Positions 1-10,499 of a stretch of 64,000 bases of DNA are shown piece after piece (position 1 is the first letter of the stretch; each line of letters opens with the position of its first letter). Source of the stretch: Primulina eburnea. Its lineage: Eukaryota > Streptophyta > Magnoliopsida > Lamiales > Gesneriaceae. The notes under the pieces are model-generated. The model made no database searches. It was not told where the DNA came from and saw only the letters and a program-made list of their open reading frames with translations. The DNA lies in contig NC_133105.1 in NCBI RefSeq assembly GCF_022965805.1, positions 27,069,208-27,133,207 on the forward strand, in the 5' to 3' direction. The translations under genes and the position numbers were made by a program.

Positions 1-283
1 AAAAAATCGCAGTAATTCAAAATACAGTAAAAACGAAAGTCTGAGATCTAAAAACGTTGCATAGATTGATCAAACAATTTCCTGCTCAAACTTTGTACAT
101 CACACATGAGATTTTACGCATCAAAAACATCACAACGCATAATATGACTAGATCGACGCAGGAATAACAGATTATACATGCCTTTAAAGCTTTAACGTTA
201 CCGAAACGACGACACCGAAGCGGGAAGGAAGCGATGGTTGATCCGAGACGAACGTGGCACCATTTTCTTTGAAGAAAACTCAT
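1..283 (-). repeat. G2 LTR fragment
   Basis: On the minus strand this matches the middle of the G1 LTR near 1650-1860, including the stretch with GTGCCAC, TTCGTCTCGGATCAA and GTCATATTATG. It also matches the G3 LTR near 45300-45560. It follows the G2 integrase directly: the end of integrase, the polypurine tract and the start of the LTR are missing. The join near 279-283 has the shared tetranucleotide CTCA, as expected of an end-joining deletion. The LTR continues past the left edge. Confidence 0.75.
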
Positions 284-992
284 ATGACAGATCTGGAGTA
301 AGCTGCAACGGCTCGTAACTCAAAATGTGCGAAGGATTAGCTAGGTACTTTCTCAGCATTGAGACATGGAACACATTGTGTACACCGGCCAGATTCGGCA
401 GTAAGGCTACACGATAAGCTATTGTCCCAACTCTGTCAAGAATTTCAAACGGTCCAATAAACCTCGGACTAAGCTTTCCTCTCTTCCCAAATATCATAAC
501 ACCATTCATGGGTGCCATCTTCACGAAAACGTGATCACCTATGGCAAACTCTAGATATCTCCTCCTCTTGTCAGCATAACACTTTTGGCAAATCTGGGCG
601 GTCTTCATCCTGTCTCGGATCTTGACCACCACATCTGCAGTCTGCTGAACAATCCCTAGACCAAGTTCTGATCTTTCACCGACTTCATCCCAGTGAATCG
701 GCGAGCTGCACTTCCTTCCGTACAATGGCTCGTAGTGAGCCATACCTATTGATGATTGAAAATTGTTGTTGTATGTAAACTCCACTAGAGGTAGCTTTGA
801 TTCCCATGTCCCATGGAAATCGATCATGCAGGCTCGCAATAAATCCTCCAAAATCCGAATCACTCGCTCGGACTGGCCATCTATCTGCGGGTGAAAAGCT
901 GTAATGAAAAGAAACTTCGTCCCCACTGCATGCAAACTCTTCAAAAAGGACGATGTAAACCTCGGGTCTCTGTTAGACACAATAGAAACTGG
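284..992 (-). pseudogene. G2 integrase, C-terminal half (truncated)
   Basis: This reading frame encodes the distal part of a Ty3 integrase: the second catalytic Asp region (SNRDPRF), the catalytic Glu region (HPQIDGQSERV), the EFTYNN block with a YEPLYGRKC motif, and the GPFEILDRVG and HNVFHVSMLRKYL blocks of the C-terminal domain. The N-terminal half is at 41362-41815, separated by insertion of G1. The frame then runs into LTR sequence, so the chromodomain present in G1 and G3 is lost. The start of the open frame (near 1031) is an artefact lying inside the G1 LTR. Confidence 0.85.
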
Positions 993-997
993 GATCC
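993..997. repeat. Left target-site duplication of G1 (GATCC)
   Basis: GATCC directly precedes the TG of the G1 5' LTR at 998. The same five bases follow the CA end of the 3' LTR at 41357-41361. Removing G1 and one copy rejoins the G2 integrase frame in the HGIPVS region. Confidence 0.93.
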
Positions 998-2200
998 TGT
1001 AGAGCCCAAAATTAGTACACGTAAAACCCATGTATTTATTTAAATTGTTTAAATATTTAATTAAGTTTAAAATGATTTTAGAGATGCATTATTTATTTAA
1101 ACGTATTATTTTAAATTATTTATGCTTATGTGATACACGTTAAATGTTTTCTTGAGTTTCATGTTTCAGGCGATTATTCGATTCGGGATCGAGGAAAAGA
1201 GACCGGCAACGATTTTGGCAATTTTAAAATGTGGTATTTTATTTAAAGTTAGGATTGGGGAATTTTAAATGATTTATTTAGTTTTAAGCATTTTAAAAGG
1301 TTTATTTAATTTTTAGCATTTTAAAAGAATAATTAAATTATTAGGTGATTTTATAACTTTAAAGTTCTTAAAGATTTGTCAATAGTACATTTTATTTTAA
1401 ATTAAGAGATATTATTTAAAGTTATATGGAGGTTAGTATTTTAATTAGTTGTTAATTATCAATTAAGCAAAAAATTTACCTACACAAATCTCACGCACAC
1501 ACTCCTTTTACACACACACATTCACGTTAATTACACATACACACACAATTCCTTACACTATATTTCAGATTTTGAGAGGAAAATATTAGGGTTCTTAGAG
1601 CAAGAGTGCAGCCGCCCCTCTCTGAATATTTCCAATGATTTTTCGTTGATTTTTCTTCAAGAAAAATAGTGCCACATTCGTCTCGGATCAAGTCTCGCAC
1701 CGTTTCCGCTTCGGTATCGTCATATTGTGAGTTTTAAACATCAAAAGGCATGTAAAAAACTATTTTTCCTACGTCGATCTAGTCATATTATGTGTTGCGA
1801 TGTTTTTATGCAAGAAAATCCATGTGTGATGTGTAGAAGTTTGAGCAATTATGTTTGGATCACTTTTGAAACCATTTTTGGGATCTCAAAAACTCGTTTT
1901 TCCTGTTCTTTTAAATACCTAGATTTTTCGGTCACTTTTCTGGAAAAGATTTCAACACATATGAAACGTAGAACTTTTCAATACCTTCGATTTGAAATAA
2001 AATTAGAAATATTTGGATAAAAATTGAGTGAGTTATGATTGTTTTTGTGGGACTGCTCAAACTGCTTCTTTTATGAAAATGTGTTCTTGACATGTTCTTG
2101 AAGTTATTTGTTGCAGGCTTCGTTGGACATCGCCGGGCTTGTGCTATTGTATTTAGATATGTTCTGGGATATATTTAGGTGTTATTTGGTGGTTCGTTTG
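998..2200 (+). repeat. G1 5' LTR, first part
   Basis: It starts TGTAGAGCCCAAAAT, like the 3' LTR at 38874, and is interrupted at 2200 by SIRE. It includes an AT-rich segment (1030-1470) and a CA-rich stretch (about 1490-1560). About 170 bp here (around 1637-1780) are missing from the 3' LTR copy near 39494. There is no convincing ORF. Confidence 0.88.
2196..2200. repeat. Left target-site duplication of SIRE (GTTTG)
   Basis: GTTTG precedes the SIRE 5' LTR and recurs at 33276-33280 after the 3' LTR. The undisturbed site is visible in the G1 3' LTR at about 39906. Confidence 0.93.
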
Positions 2201-3293
2201 TGTTAGACTCAAATTTGTTGTGGAGATGCTAGTAAAAACCAGTAGATGCTGGCTTAGTACAAAACCAGTAGATGTAAAATAGCAGAAAACCATAAGCACT
2301 TGTATCAAGCTAAAACCAGTAGCAGCACTTATCAAGTACTGTTTAAACAAGTGACTTCTTAGCTAAAACCAGAACTAGAAGGGATACAAAACTCGAAATA
2401 TACACTAACAAAATTTTGCGTATCTCAAAGTCTTTAAATATTACCGTTGATCTATTAACGTGATACTAGCATTTATTGCTTCATTAAATGCCATTAAATG
2501 TTGTACGAGAACATTTAAGACGGTTTACCATTTTTGGTATGAACTGAGACTGATTGCTTTAATGTATTCTGCAGGGTCCATTTTCAGCAATAAAGCTGAA
2601 CCACTGAAAAGTCAAAAGAGTCGTTCAGATCTTAACGTTGGAAAAAGCCTATATATGGAGACGAAGCACTTTTCAAGAAAAAGAGTGAAGTGAACGAATC
2701 TAAGTGAAAGAATATCATTCGAGCATCACTAGAAACTTCAGTCATCTAAAAAGCTCAACACTGAAAAAGCAGCACACGCTTCATTGCATACACTTGATCA
2801 TTTGAGATCATTTTGTGCTAGCTATTTTCTTTATCTCTCTTAAGCTATTCACTTCATAAATAGAAGAATTTGTAACTGGAAAAGAGTTCTTCCATAACTT
2901 AAGATCTTTCAAGTAGTTGAGTTGTAAAACTAAGAGTTTCAGTAGGCGAAGGGTAAGTCCTGTTGAAGTGAGTGTGTACAACTGTTGTACTGTATTCACC
3001 AAAGTCTTTTAGTGATACCTTCTGGAAACAGAAGAAGAGGAGATGTAGAATATTCATCTTCGAACTTCCAGAAACAAACCCCGTGCCATCTACTACTTTT
3101 CTGTTTCACTATTTTTCACCCACTAACCAACAGATCGTTTCCGCACATTATCTTGTGATCTGCTGGTATTTAAACTTGAACAAGAATCTGCTAGTATCTC
3201 TAACAGGATTATAGCACATCATTCGAAAAAATCGATTAAGTTTGCCGTTGAGTTTATTCAACCCCCCTTCTAAACTCAACCCGATCCTCAACA
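2201..3293 (+). repeat. SIRE 5' LTR (1093 bp)
   Basis: It runs from TGTTAGACTC to CCTCAACA. Its partner at 32183-33275 has exactly the same length and scattered substitutions, so the insertion is moderately old. The 3' partner ends in TA instead of CA. It contains the TATA box at 2649-2658. Confidence 0.95.
2649..2658 (+). promoter_or_regulatory. SIRE LTR TATA box
   Basis: CTATATATGG in the middle of the LTR matches the plant TATA consensus. It is conserved in the 3' LTR as TTATATATGG (32631-32640). Transcription would start about 30 bp downstream, setting the U3/R boundary near 2685 (inference). Confidence 0.65.
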
Positions 3294-3295
3294 AG

Positions 3296-3307
3296 TGGTA
3301 TCAGAGC
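3296..3307 (+). promoter_or_regulatory. SIRE primer-binding site (initiator tRNA-Met)
   Basis: TGGTATCAGAGC lies two bases after the 5' LTR. It is the standard complement to the 3' end of plant initiator tRNA-Met and would prime minus-strand cDNA synthesis. Confidence 0.93.
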
Positions 3308-3341
3308 AGGTTATTCTTGTTCTGAAAAATATTTAACAGAC

Positions 3342-5117
3342 ATGGCTCACTTCAGCAAAATTCCAATGTTCTCAAAAGAAGACTTTGATGACTGGAAAAT
3401 CAGAATGCAAGCTCATCTTGCGGCTCAAGATGATGACATGTGGTATGTCATTACAGATGGTCCATTAAAGATCTTAAAGCCAAATCCAACTATTGCTATC
3501 ACCGAAGGTGCACCTCAGATGCTGGAAAAACCAAGATATGAATGGACAAGTGAGGACAAGAAGAAAGCCAATCTTGACAACGTTGCGAAGGACATTTTGT
3601 ACAAGACACTCGACAAAAATAACTTCAGCAAAATCAAGATGTGTCTTACTGCAAAGGAAATCTAGGAAAAATTGATTCAGATCTGTGAAGGAAACGAAGA
3701 AACTAAGGAAAACAAACTTTCTGTAGCCATGCAGAAGTTTGAGAATATGAAGATGAAGGCTGGAGAAACTATGAATGAGTTTGATGAACACTTCAGCAAC
3801 CTTGTCAATGAACTCATAGCTCTTGGGAAAGATTTTGGCAACAGGGAAGTTGCATTAAAGGTAATGAGAGCCCTACCCAGAGAATGGGACGTCAAAACGA
3901 TGGCAATGAGAGATTCCAGGGATCTAAACAAGTTGGAACTGCATGACTTGTTCTCAGATCTGAAGGCATATGAGTTTGAACTTGAAGTTCGAAGTGGAGA
4001 AGAGCCCTTAGCAATTCCACCAACCAAAGCTCTCGCAGCTATGGCTAACTCTACTGCTGCAGTTGCCCCAAGTTCATCTTCTGCTGCTGCTATAGAAAAT
4101 ACTTCTGAGAGAAGTGCTGAACAGATAAGCAATGACGCAATGTCATTATTTGTTAAGAAGTTTTCCAGATTCATGAGAAAGAATCACAGAACATTTCAAG
4201 GTCCCAACCGCAATTTCAAAAAGGAATCACCATCTAGTGTTATGGCATGCTTTAACTGTGGAAAAGTTGGACACTTCATTGCTGATTGTCCAAAACCAAA
4301 GAAGGATGACCAGAAGAAGAAGGGTGTCAAACGCAATGATAAAAAGACCAGAAGAGACAGAAAGGAAATGACTGCAGAAGAAAGTAAGTCCAAATGGGCA
4401 GACTCAAGTTCTGAATCTTCTGGTTCTGAAAGCCATTCAAGTGACAGTGATGAAGATGAGATCAAATGTCTGATGGCAAATACGGAATCAACCTCGACAT
4501 CCGGAGAGGTATTTGACTTTGAATCTGATGAATTAGTGAAAGCATTACATGATATGGTAGAAGAGTATTCTAGACTTTCTCCATCATTCGAAGAAGTTAA
4601 AATTGAAAATCAGAACTTAAGAGATCAGAACAGTAAGTTAACTTGCTTGCAAGTAAACAGCTGTAATGATCTACAAGTTGAGATGAGTAAATTAAAAACT
4701 GAGAATGAAAGATTAATAGCAGATTACCAGACGATGCTTTCAGAAAAGCAGAAGCTATCGCTACTGGTGAATGCTTGGAACAAGTCCTCTATTTCACTCG
4801 AAAAGATGCAAGAGTTACAAAAACAATCTGGAGACAAGAGTGGTCTCGGATTTTGTAATAATTAAGGCACTTCTGAAACGAATACTAAGCCAAAACTGGA
4901 TATGTGCAAAGGGAAGTACATTCACTTTGTGAAATCCAGTGTGGTACAGAAACCAGAAGTACCTACTGCTTCAATTGGAAGGAATGTAAATCAGATGAAC
5001 AAAAGGATGCATTATGGTCTGGGTTATGTTAAACCTAAGGAAAGAGTTGACCAGAGTTCTGGATCCAGTAGAGGATTTAACTCAGGAAGAAAATCTTCTA
5101 TGAAGGTTAACAGCTAG
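3342..5117 (+). pseudogene. SIRE gag (broken)
   Basis: The ATG at 3342 opens a copia Gag with the DDWKIRMQAHL motif near residue 20, then the retrotransposon Gag core and one CCHC zinc knuckle (CFNCGKVGHFIADC, about residue 300). A Ser/Glu-rich stretch and a heptad-like segment follow (about 4560-4760). In-frame stops occur at 3663-3665 (TAG where relatives have Trp), 4863-4865 and 5115-5117. Frame is otherwise kept from 3342 to 5117. More stops follow before protease (5159, about 5310), where the frame also changes. The product would be the capsid/nucleocapsid precursor; this copy cannot make it whole. Confidence 0.88.
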
Positions 5118-5334
5118 CAGTACTACAACTCTAGACCTGTTCAAAAGAGATACAGGACATAGAATAGAAACAGAAGGGAAGAACAACCTTTTAAGATGCA
5201 TAATGTGAGAAATAACATACCCTTTGTTGCACACACCTCCATGAATACCCGAAGTACAAGAATTGTACAAATGAGGGTTCCAAAGGGACTAATAAGGCTT
5301 GGACCCAAATAGATTGGGTACCAGATACTAAAAT

Positions 5335-6610
5335 TTGTGTTTGCAGGTACAGGAGAAGAAAACAGTAATCAGTAACTCTACATGGTATCTGGACAGTGGA
5401 TGTTCCAGACATATGACTGGACAGAAAAATCTACTTTCCGAGATAATGAGTTGTACTGGTCCAGAAATAATCTTTGGGGACAACTCAAAAGGTAGAACCG
5501 TGGGTAAGGGTAAGATTATCCATGGTAACATCACTATTAAGGATGTGCTCTTAGTTGAAAATATTTGTTATAACTTGATCAGTATTAGTTAATTATGTGA
5601 TAATGGTTTTTCAGTAGCATTCCAGAAGCACACTTGCACAGTCAAAAATGCTGATGACTTTACTGTTCTAATCGGAGTTAGAAAAGGCAACACCTATAAA
5701 ATTTCATGGAACATAGATCATATCATTGCTCCTATATGTTTAGTTGCATCTCTAAGTGATAAACATTGGTTGTGGTACAAGAGATTGAATCATCTGAATT
5801 TCAAGTCTATCAACAATCTCAAAAAGCAGAACTTAGTCGATGGATTGCCAGACATAAAATTTGTTAAGAATCATGTATGTTCTGCATGTCAACTTGGTAA
5901 GCAAGTAAGATCTAGTTTCAAAAATAAAGGCAACAAATCATCCTCAAGATGTTTAGAATTATTGCATATGAACTTATTGGTCCAATTCCTATCATGAGCT
6001 TAGGGGGAATGAGATACACCCTTGTTGTTGTTGATGATTTCTCTAGCTTTACTTGGGTAATCTTTCTTGCTGGAAAAGATCAAACCAGTAGCCTCCTGAT
6101 CAAACTTCTGAAAAAGATTCAAAATGAGAAATCAGTTTCTGTCGTTAGAATCAGAAGTGATCGAGGTACTGAATTTACTAACAAGACTCTTGAGATATAT
6201 CTAGATGAACAGGGAATTCATCATGAATATTCAGCTGCCAGGACGCCTCAACAAAATGGAGTAGCTGAAAGGAGAAACAGAACACTTAAAGAAGCTGCTA
6301 GAACAATGCTAGCAGATGCAGACATCTCTCAGCGCTTCTGGGCAGAAGCTATTAATACTGCTTGCTACACACAAAACAGAAAAATGATCAACAAGAGGAA
6401 TAATCAGACTCCTTACGAAATATGGAAAGGAAGTAAACCGAATGTATCTTACTTTCATGTTTTTGGTTGTAGATGCTTTGTGCATAACAATGATAAAAGT
6501 CATTTAGCTGCATTTGATTCAAAATCTGATATGGATTATTTCTTGGATATTCAGCAGTTAGTAAGGCATTTAGAATTTTCAATAATAAAACACTCAATGT
6601 TGAAGAATCT
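5335..6610 (+). pseudogene. SIRE protease and integrase (broken)
   Basis: The segment begins with the copia protease (WYLDSGCSRHM, active-site DSG at about 5390-5400). The GAG-pre-integrase domain follows (HLNFKSINNL; CSACQLGK of the HHCC zinc finger), then the integrase core. The catalytic D, D and E are visible in VVVDDFSSF, RSDRGTEF and QNGVAERRN. A TAA interrupts it at 5590-5592. Frameshifts are near 5945 (just before the core) and 6535 (after the core). Function by family: cleavage of Gag-Pol and insertion of cDNA. Confidence 0.88.
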
Positions 6611-8530
6611 ATTCATGTGGTCTTTGATGAAGAAAGCAGTGCTCCCGAGATTAGTAACATATCTAATCTAAGTAACAGGTTAGACAGGGTTCATCTGGAA
6701 CTAGACAGTGAAGATGATGCAGAAGCAAGTGTTAAGGATATTCAAAATCCAGAACCAGACATTCATATAGCAGAACCAGCAGCTGGCACTCTAGAACCAG
6801 CAGCTGACACTCCAGAACCAGCAGCTGACTTTCCAGAACCAGAAGCTGATATTCCAAAACAATCTACTGCTCTAGTTAAAGATAATCTAAATCCTTTTGT
6901 CTGGAGAAAATCTCATCATCCATCTTTGGTGATTGGAAATCCAGCAGCTCCGCTAAGGACCAGAAGGCAGATGATAAATGAATACATGCATGCTGCATTT
7001 ATTTCTCAAGATGAGCCAAAGAAGATTGAAGAAGCTCTTCTGGATCCCAATTGGATAGAAGCTATGCAAGAAGAGCTAAATCAATTTGAGAGGAATAAAG
7101 TTTGGTTTTTAGTACCTAGAACATCTCACCAAGCTGTCATTGGAACCCGGTGGGTATTCAGAAACAAACTAAATGAAGAAGGAACAGTTGTCAGAAACAA
7201 AGCAAGACTGGTTGCACAAGGATTCAGACAAGAAGAATGAATAGACTATGATGAAACCTTTGAACCAGTAGCTAGGCTCGAAGCTATCAGAATATTTTTA
7301 GCCTTTGCTGCTTTCAAAAATTTCAAAGTATATCAGATGGATGTGAAGAGTGTGTTCCTCAATGGTTTACTACAAGAGGAAGTCTATGTTGAACAGCCTC
7401 CAGATTTTTCTGATCATCTATTACCGAATCATGTTTTTAAATTACACAAAGCATTGTATGGTCTGAAACAAGCACCTAGGGCTTGGTGCGACACACTTTC
7501 ACAATTTCTTGTTAATAATGATTTCACTGTTGGTACCGTAGATAAGACTTTGTTTACCCTAGTCAAAAACAAGCACATATTATTAGTTCAGATTTATGTT
7601 GATGATATCATATTTGGGTCAACTAACCCCAAATTATGTGCAAAGTTTGCTAAGTTAATGCAGGAACAGTTCCAGATGAGCATGATGGGAGAATTAACAT
7701 TTTTCTAAGGACTTCAAATCAAGAAACTTGATACTGGAATCTTCATAAATCAAGCTAAGTATACAAAGGAACTACTGAAAAAGTTTGGGATGGAAGCATG
7801 TTCTGCTGCTTCCACTCCTATGAGTTCGTCTACCAAACTTGATAAGGATGAAGGGGGAACTCCAGTAGAGGTAACTCAATATCGTGTTCTTATTGGCTCA
7901 TTGTTATATCTTACCGCCAGTAGACCCGATATTATGTTTGTTGTTTGCATTTGTGCTTGATTTCAATCAAATCCTAAACAAACTCATTTCATTGCTGGTA
8001 AAAGGATTTTAAAATATCTTAAGGGTACTCAAAATGTGGGCCTCTGGTATCCCAAGGACTCGTCGTTTAATCTTATTGGATACTCAGATGCTGATTATGC
8101 AGGATATAAACTGGATAGAAAAAGCACAAGTGGTTTTTGTCAATTTCTAGGTGATAGGTTGATATCCTGGTTTAGCAAAAGGCAGACTTCCATAGCCACG
8201 TCTACTCCAGAAGCAGAATATCTTGCTGCTGGAAGCTGTTTTTCTCAAATACTTTGGATACAACAACAACTTAAAGACTATGGAGTTCAAGCCTCTGAAT
8301 CACCTATATTTTATGACAATACCAGTGCAATTGCTATATCGCATAATCCAGTACTCCATTCCAGAAGTAAGTACATTGATATCAGACATCATTTCATTAG
8401 AGATCATGTGCAAAAGAAGAACATTCGGGTTCCTACTGATCAGCAAGCAGCAGACATATTTACGAAACCTCTGCCTGAGAATAAGTTTTCTTATTTTCGA
8501 AATACACTTGGATTGATAGACTTAACTTAA
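6611..8530 (+). pseudogene. SIRE reverse transcriptase and RNase H (broken)
   Basis: It starts with an integrase/RT linker containing five imperfect EPAA(D/G)-type Glu/Pro repeats (about 6750-6860). The copia RT follows: [32 protein letters not shown] and the catalytic IYVDDI at about 7590. RNase H comes next (YSDADYAG, STSGFCQFLG, TPEAEYLAAGS, FTKPLPE), ending at TAA 8528-8530. One frame is kept from 6617 to the end, broken by stops at 7238-7240, 7706-7708 and about 7958. The last is in a Cys-rich stretch where relatives encode a longer C-A-R-F motif. Confidence 0.9.
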
Positions 8531-8696
8531 TTATTTGTTATTTTCATATCATTTATATATTGTGGCTTAATTCTCTTTTGTGGTTGTTCAGTTTTAGTTT
8601 GTAGAAAATAAAAGCTGAGCGAAAGAGACAATCAGTAGACAAAATATAAAATTTCATTAATGATAAAGGCGGGGGCGTACACTCTTTACTTCTTTC
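8531..8696. other. SIRE region between pol and first antisense gene
   Basis: This is an AT-rich spacer with no ORF. It contains the phrase CAGTAGACAAAATAT (about 8633), echoed near 9540 (CAGTAGATAAACAAAATAT) before the second antisense gene. The two antisense genes therefore appear to lie in repeated modules. Confidence 0.5.
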
Positions 8697-9062
8697 TTAA
8701 CGTACTCTCCAGAATGCCAACCAAGTGGTCAGCTCTTCGGTGGAGATACGCAAAAACTCTTCTGAAAAAGCAATCTTTTTCAGAGTCCTCTGCTCCCTTA
8801 AGAGCATGAGGAGGTAGACGCCATCATCAGAGAAGACGTCTGCGCTTTCAGCACTATGAAGACGTCGATAATACTTCTCCATTGCTACCAGCTGTTTGGT
8901 AGTAGCCAACAACCCATCTTCAAAGGCGGACTGAAGCTCCTGAACCTTAGTCTAGGTGGCAAGTGTTTTTTCCAGCACCTTGTCTTCAATCACTTGTTTC
9001 CTTTCAGCGGTCACCTCTTTCATGAACTCCTCGGCCAAATCAGGACTATTTTCTCTTGCCAT
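8697..9062 (-). pseudogene. SIRE antisense ORF 1
   Basis: On the minus strand an ATG at 9062 opens a frame of about 120 codons ending at 8697, broken by one TAG near 8953. The start is chosen because a TATA box lies about 40 bp upstream on the same strand. The product is charged and probably helical (LLATTKQLVAMEKYYRR, LKKIAFSEEFLRI). It has no domain I recognise, signal peptide or membrane segment. It lies opposite to the sense of the retrotransposon, between pol and the long extra ORF. Its C-terminal part resembles antisense ORF 2 (KKI...EFL[KR]I), suggesting an ancient duplication. Antisense ORFs are known in some plant LTR elements; the function of this one is unknown. Confidence 0.5.
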
Positions 9063-9100
9063 TTTGTTTAAAGACGACTATATGGCTAACCTCTATGCCT

Positions 9101-9110
9101 GTATTTATAG
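9101..9110 (-). promoter_or_regulatory. TATA box of antisense ORF 1
   Basis: The minus strand reads CTATAAATAC, a textbook plant TATA box, about 40 bp upstream of the ATG at 9062. The spacing fits a short 5' UTR. Confidence 0.55.
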
Positions 9111-9676
9111 ATGATAAACCAGGTTCCAGAGATCGAGGTAATCATAACTTCAGCGTGAAATGCGAAGCGTTCTGAATCAAGCCATCGACGATTCACTTAC
9201 CAAGATGTGACACTTAATAATTACATTAATTTAGGGGGAACTTTATTCTGATTATATGTGATTTTTTGTCAGATGCAGAAGGTGATTTGTTTCTTTAACA
9301 AAACAAGGCATTCTTTATCTTCCAGTAGAAGCTATCATAAGACGACCAACTTCCTTCTGAATTTATTTCATTATCTATCAGTTATTTATTTTATTCAGTT
9401 AACATTGAGTTATTTGCAGAAAGGAATAAAGGAGCACCAAGTACTTCAACTTCGATCGAAACGTCTTCTGATTTAAACAGACTGAGTTATTCTTATCCTT
9501 TATTATTCTCATTATTATTGTCTAACATTCATTAAAAGCAGTAGATAAACAAAATATGTCAAAAACAAGAACATTCTTTCATAAAACCAGAAGCATTACA
9601 TTGAGTTTATCTAATACATTTGTGGATATCAGCAGCTTGAAGTACTTTTCTTGTTGCAAAGTACTTCAGCAGAAAC

Positions 9677-9910
9677 CTATTTAAATATTTTAAGGAATTC
9701 TAAACTGAGGATTTTCTTCCTAATCCTCATAACATGGAAAAGGATGATCTTCTTCAAAAAGAATCCAGCAAGCTTGGGTCTTGCCAGCACTAATGTATGG
9801 AAAAGGATGTCTTCAAACAACTGCCTACAAAAGACTTCAAGTTGTCTTTGGAATTCCTCTGCTGATTCTGACTCTGGAGAAGACTCCGAGAGATCATCTA
9901 CACCTATCAT
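9677..9910 (-). CDS. SIRE antisense ORF 2
   Basis: A minus-strand ATG at 9910 opens 77 codons ending at 9677; the open frame extends upstream to about 10015, but the TATA box at 9958-9967 favours the 9910 start. The product begins acidic (MIGVDDLSESSPESESAEE) and ends basic and hydrophobic (KKILSLEFLKIF). The ending resembles antisense ORF 1 and may be a truncated paralogue. I recognise no domain. It is flanked by the same kinds of motifs as ORF 1: a GGGGGAAC run downstream on the plus strand (10075-10082; compare 9234-9241) and a TATCATAAxACGAC phrase (10188; compare 9333). Confidence 0.45.
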   Translation of the reverse strand: MIGVDDLSESSPESESAEEFQRQLEVFCRQLFEDILFHTLVLARPKLAGFFLKKIILFHVMRIRKKILSLEFLKIFK

Positions 9911-9957
9911 TTGAATTAATTTAGTCAATGAATGACTTAGTTTGTGAATGTGCAGGC

Positions 9958-9967
9958 ATTTATATAG
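9958..9967 (-). promoter_or_regulatory. TATA box of antisense ORF 2
   Basis: The minus strand reads CTATATAAAT, about 48 bp upstream of the ATG at 9910. Composition and spacing match the TATA box of antisense ORF 1. Confidence 0.55.
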
Positions 9968-10082
9968 AGTTTCGAGGAAACTAAAGAGACGACGATTTGA
10001 CTGCACGTATTCCAAGATTCATCCATCCTGTTCTCAGATATCATATCCCTGCATTTATTATGTGCATTTATCGAGGGGGAAC

Positions 10083-10499
10083 AATATCTGAGTCAGACTA
10101 AGATTTTCTTATTTCTTTTGAAAACAGATAGAATGTTTGTCTTTTTGATAAAACAACAAGTCTACTGGTTTTAGCAGTAGACGTTATCATAAAACGACAA
10201 ACTCTCTTCTGATTTTTATTAGTAACCGCTTGGACAGCCTGCTCTTTTCACCAAGATTCAAATTTCCAAAATCATTAGTCTAGTCTGACACGATCTGGAT
10301 ATCTTTTCAAATACTCAACCGTAAACATACTGACACGTGTCCTTGTGTTTACTTGACGGCTGTACATTTGTTTTTAAAATATCAAGTTTCTTACTCATCA
10401 CTGTTAACGTTCCAAAAATCTTTACTACTCAGCTACTGCTTTCTTTTAAACATTTCCTCTCTACTGCAAAATCTATCTGATTCATTTCTACTTACAAAA
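10083..10499 (+). other. SIRE spacer before the extra ORF
   Basis: There is no ORF of note. It contains repeated phrases shared with 9320-9360 and a CT-rich stretch immediately before the ATG at 10500, which could serve as the leader of a separate or spliced transcript for the extra ORF. Confidence 0.4.

Noticed and set aside
2583..2600. AATAAA in the loop of a TTCAGC/GCTGAA hairpin in the SIRE LTR, as a polyadenylation switch
   Set aside because: It lies upstream of the TATA box, in U3, so it would be near the 3' end of RNA only in the 3' LTR and before R; the six-base stem is short. Not enough to claim a function.
5300..5350. TTTGTGTTTGCAG before the SIRE protease as a second retroelement intron
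   Set aside because: The reading frame changes here, but no convincing donor restores it on splicing and the family normally reads through; an indel is simpler.
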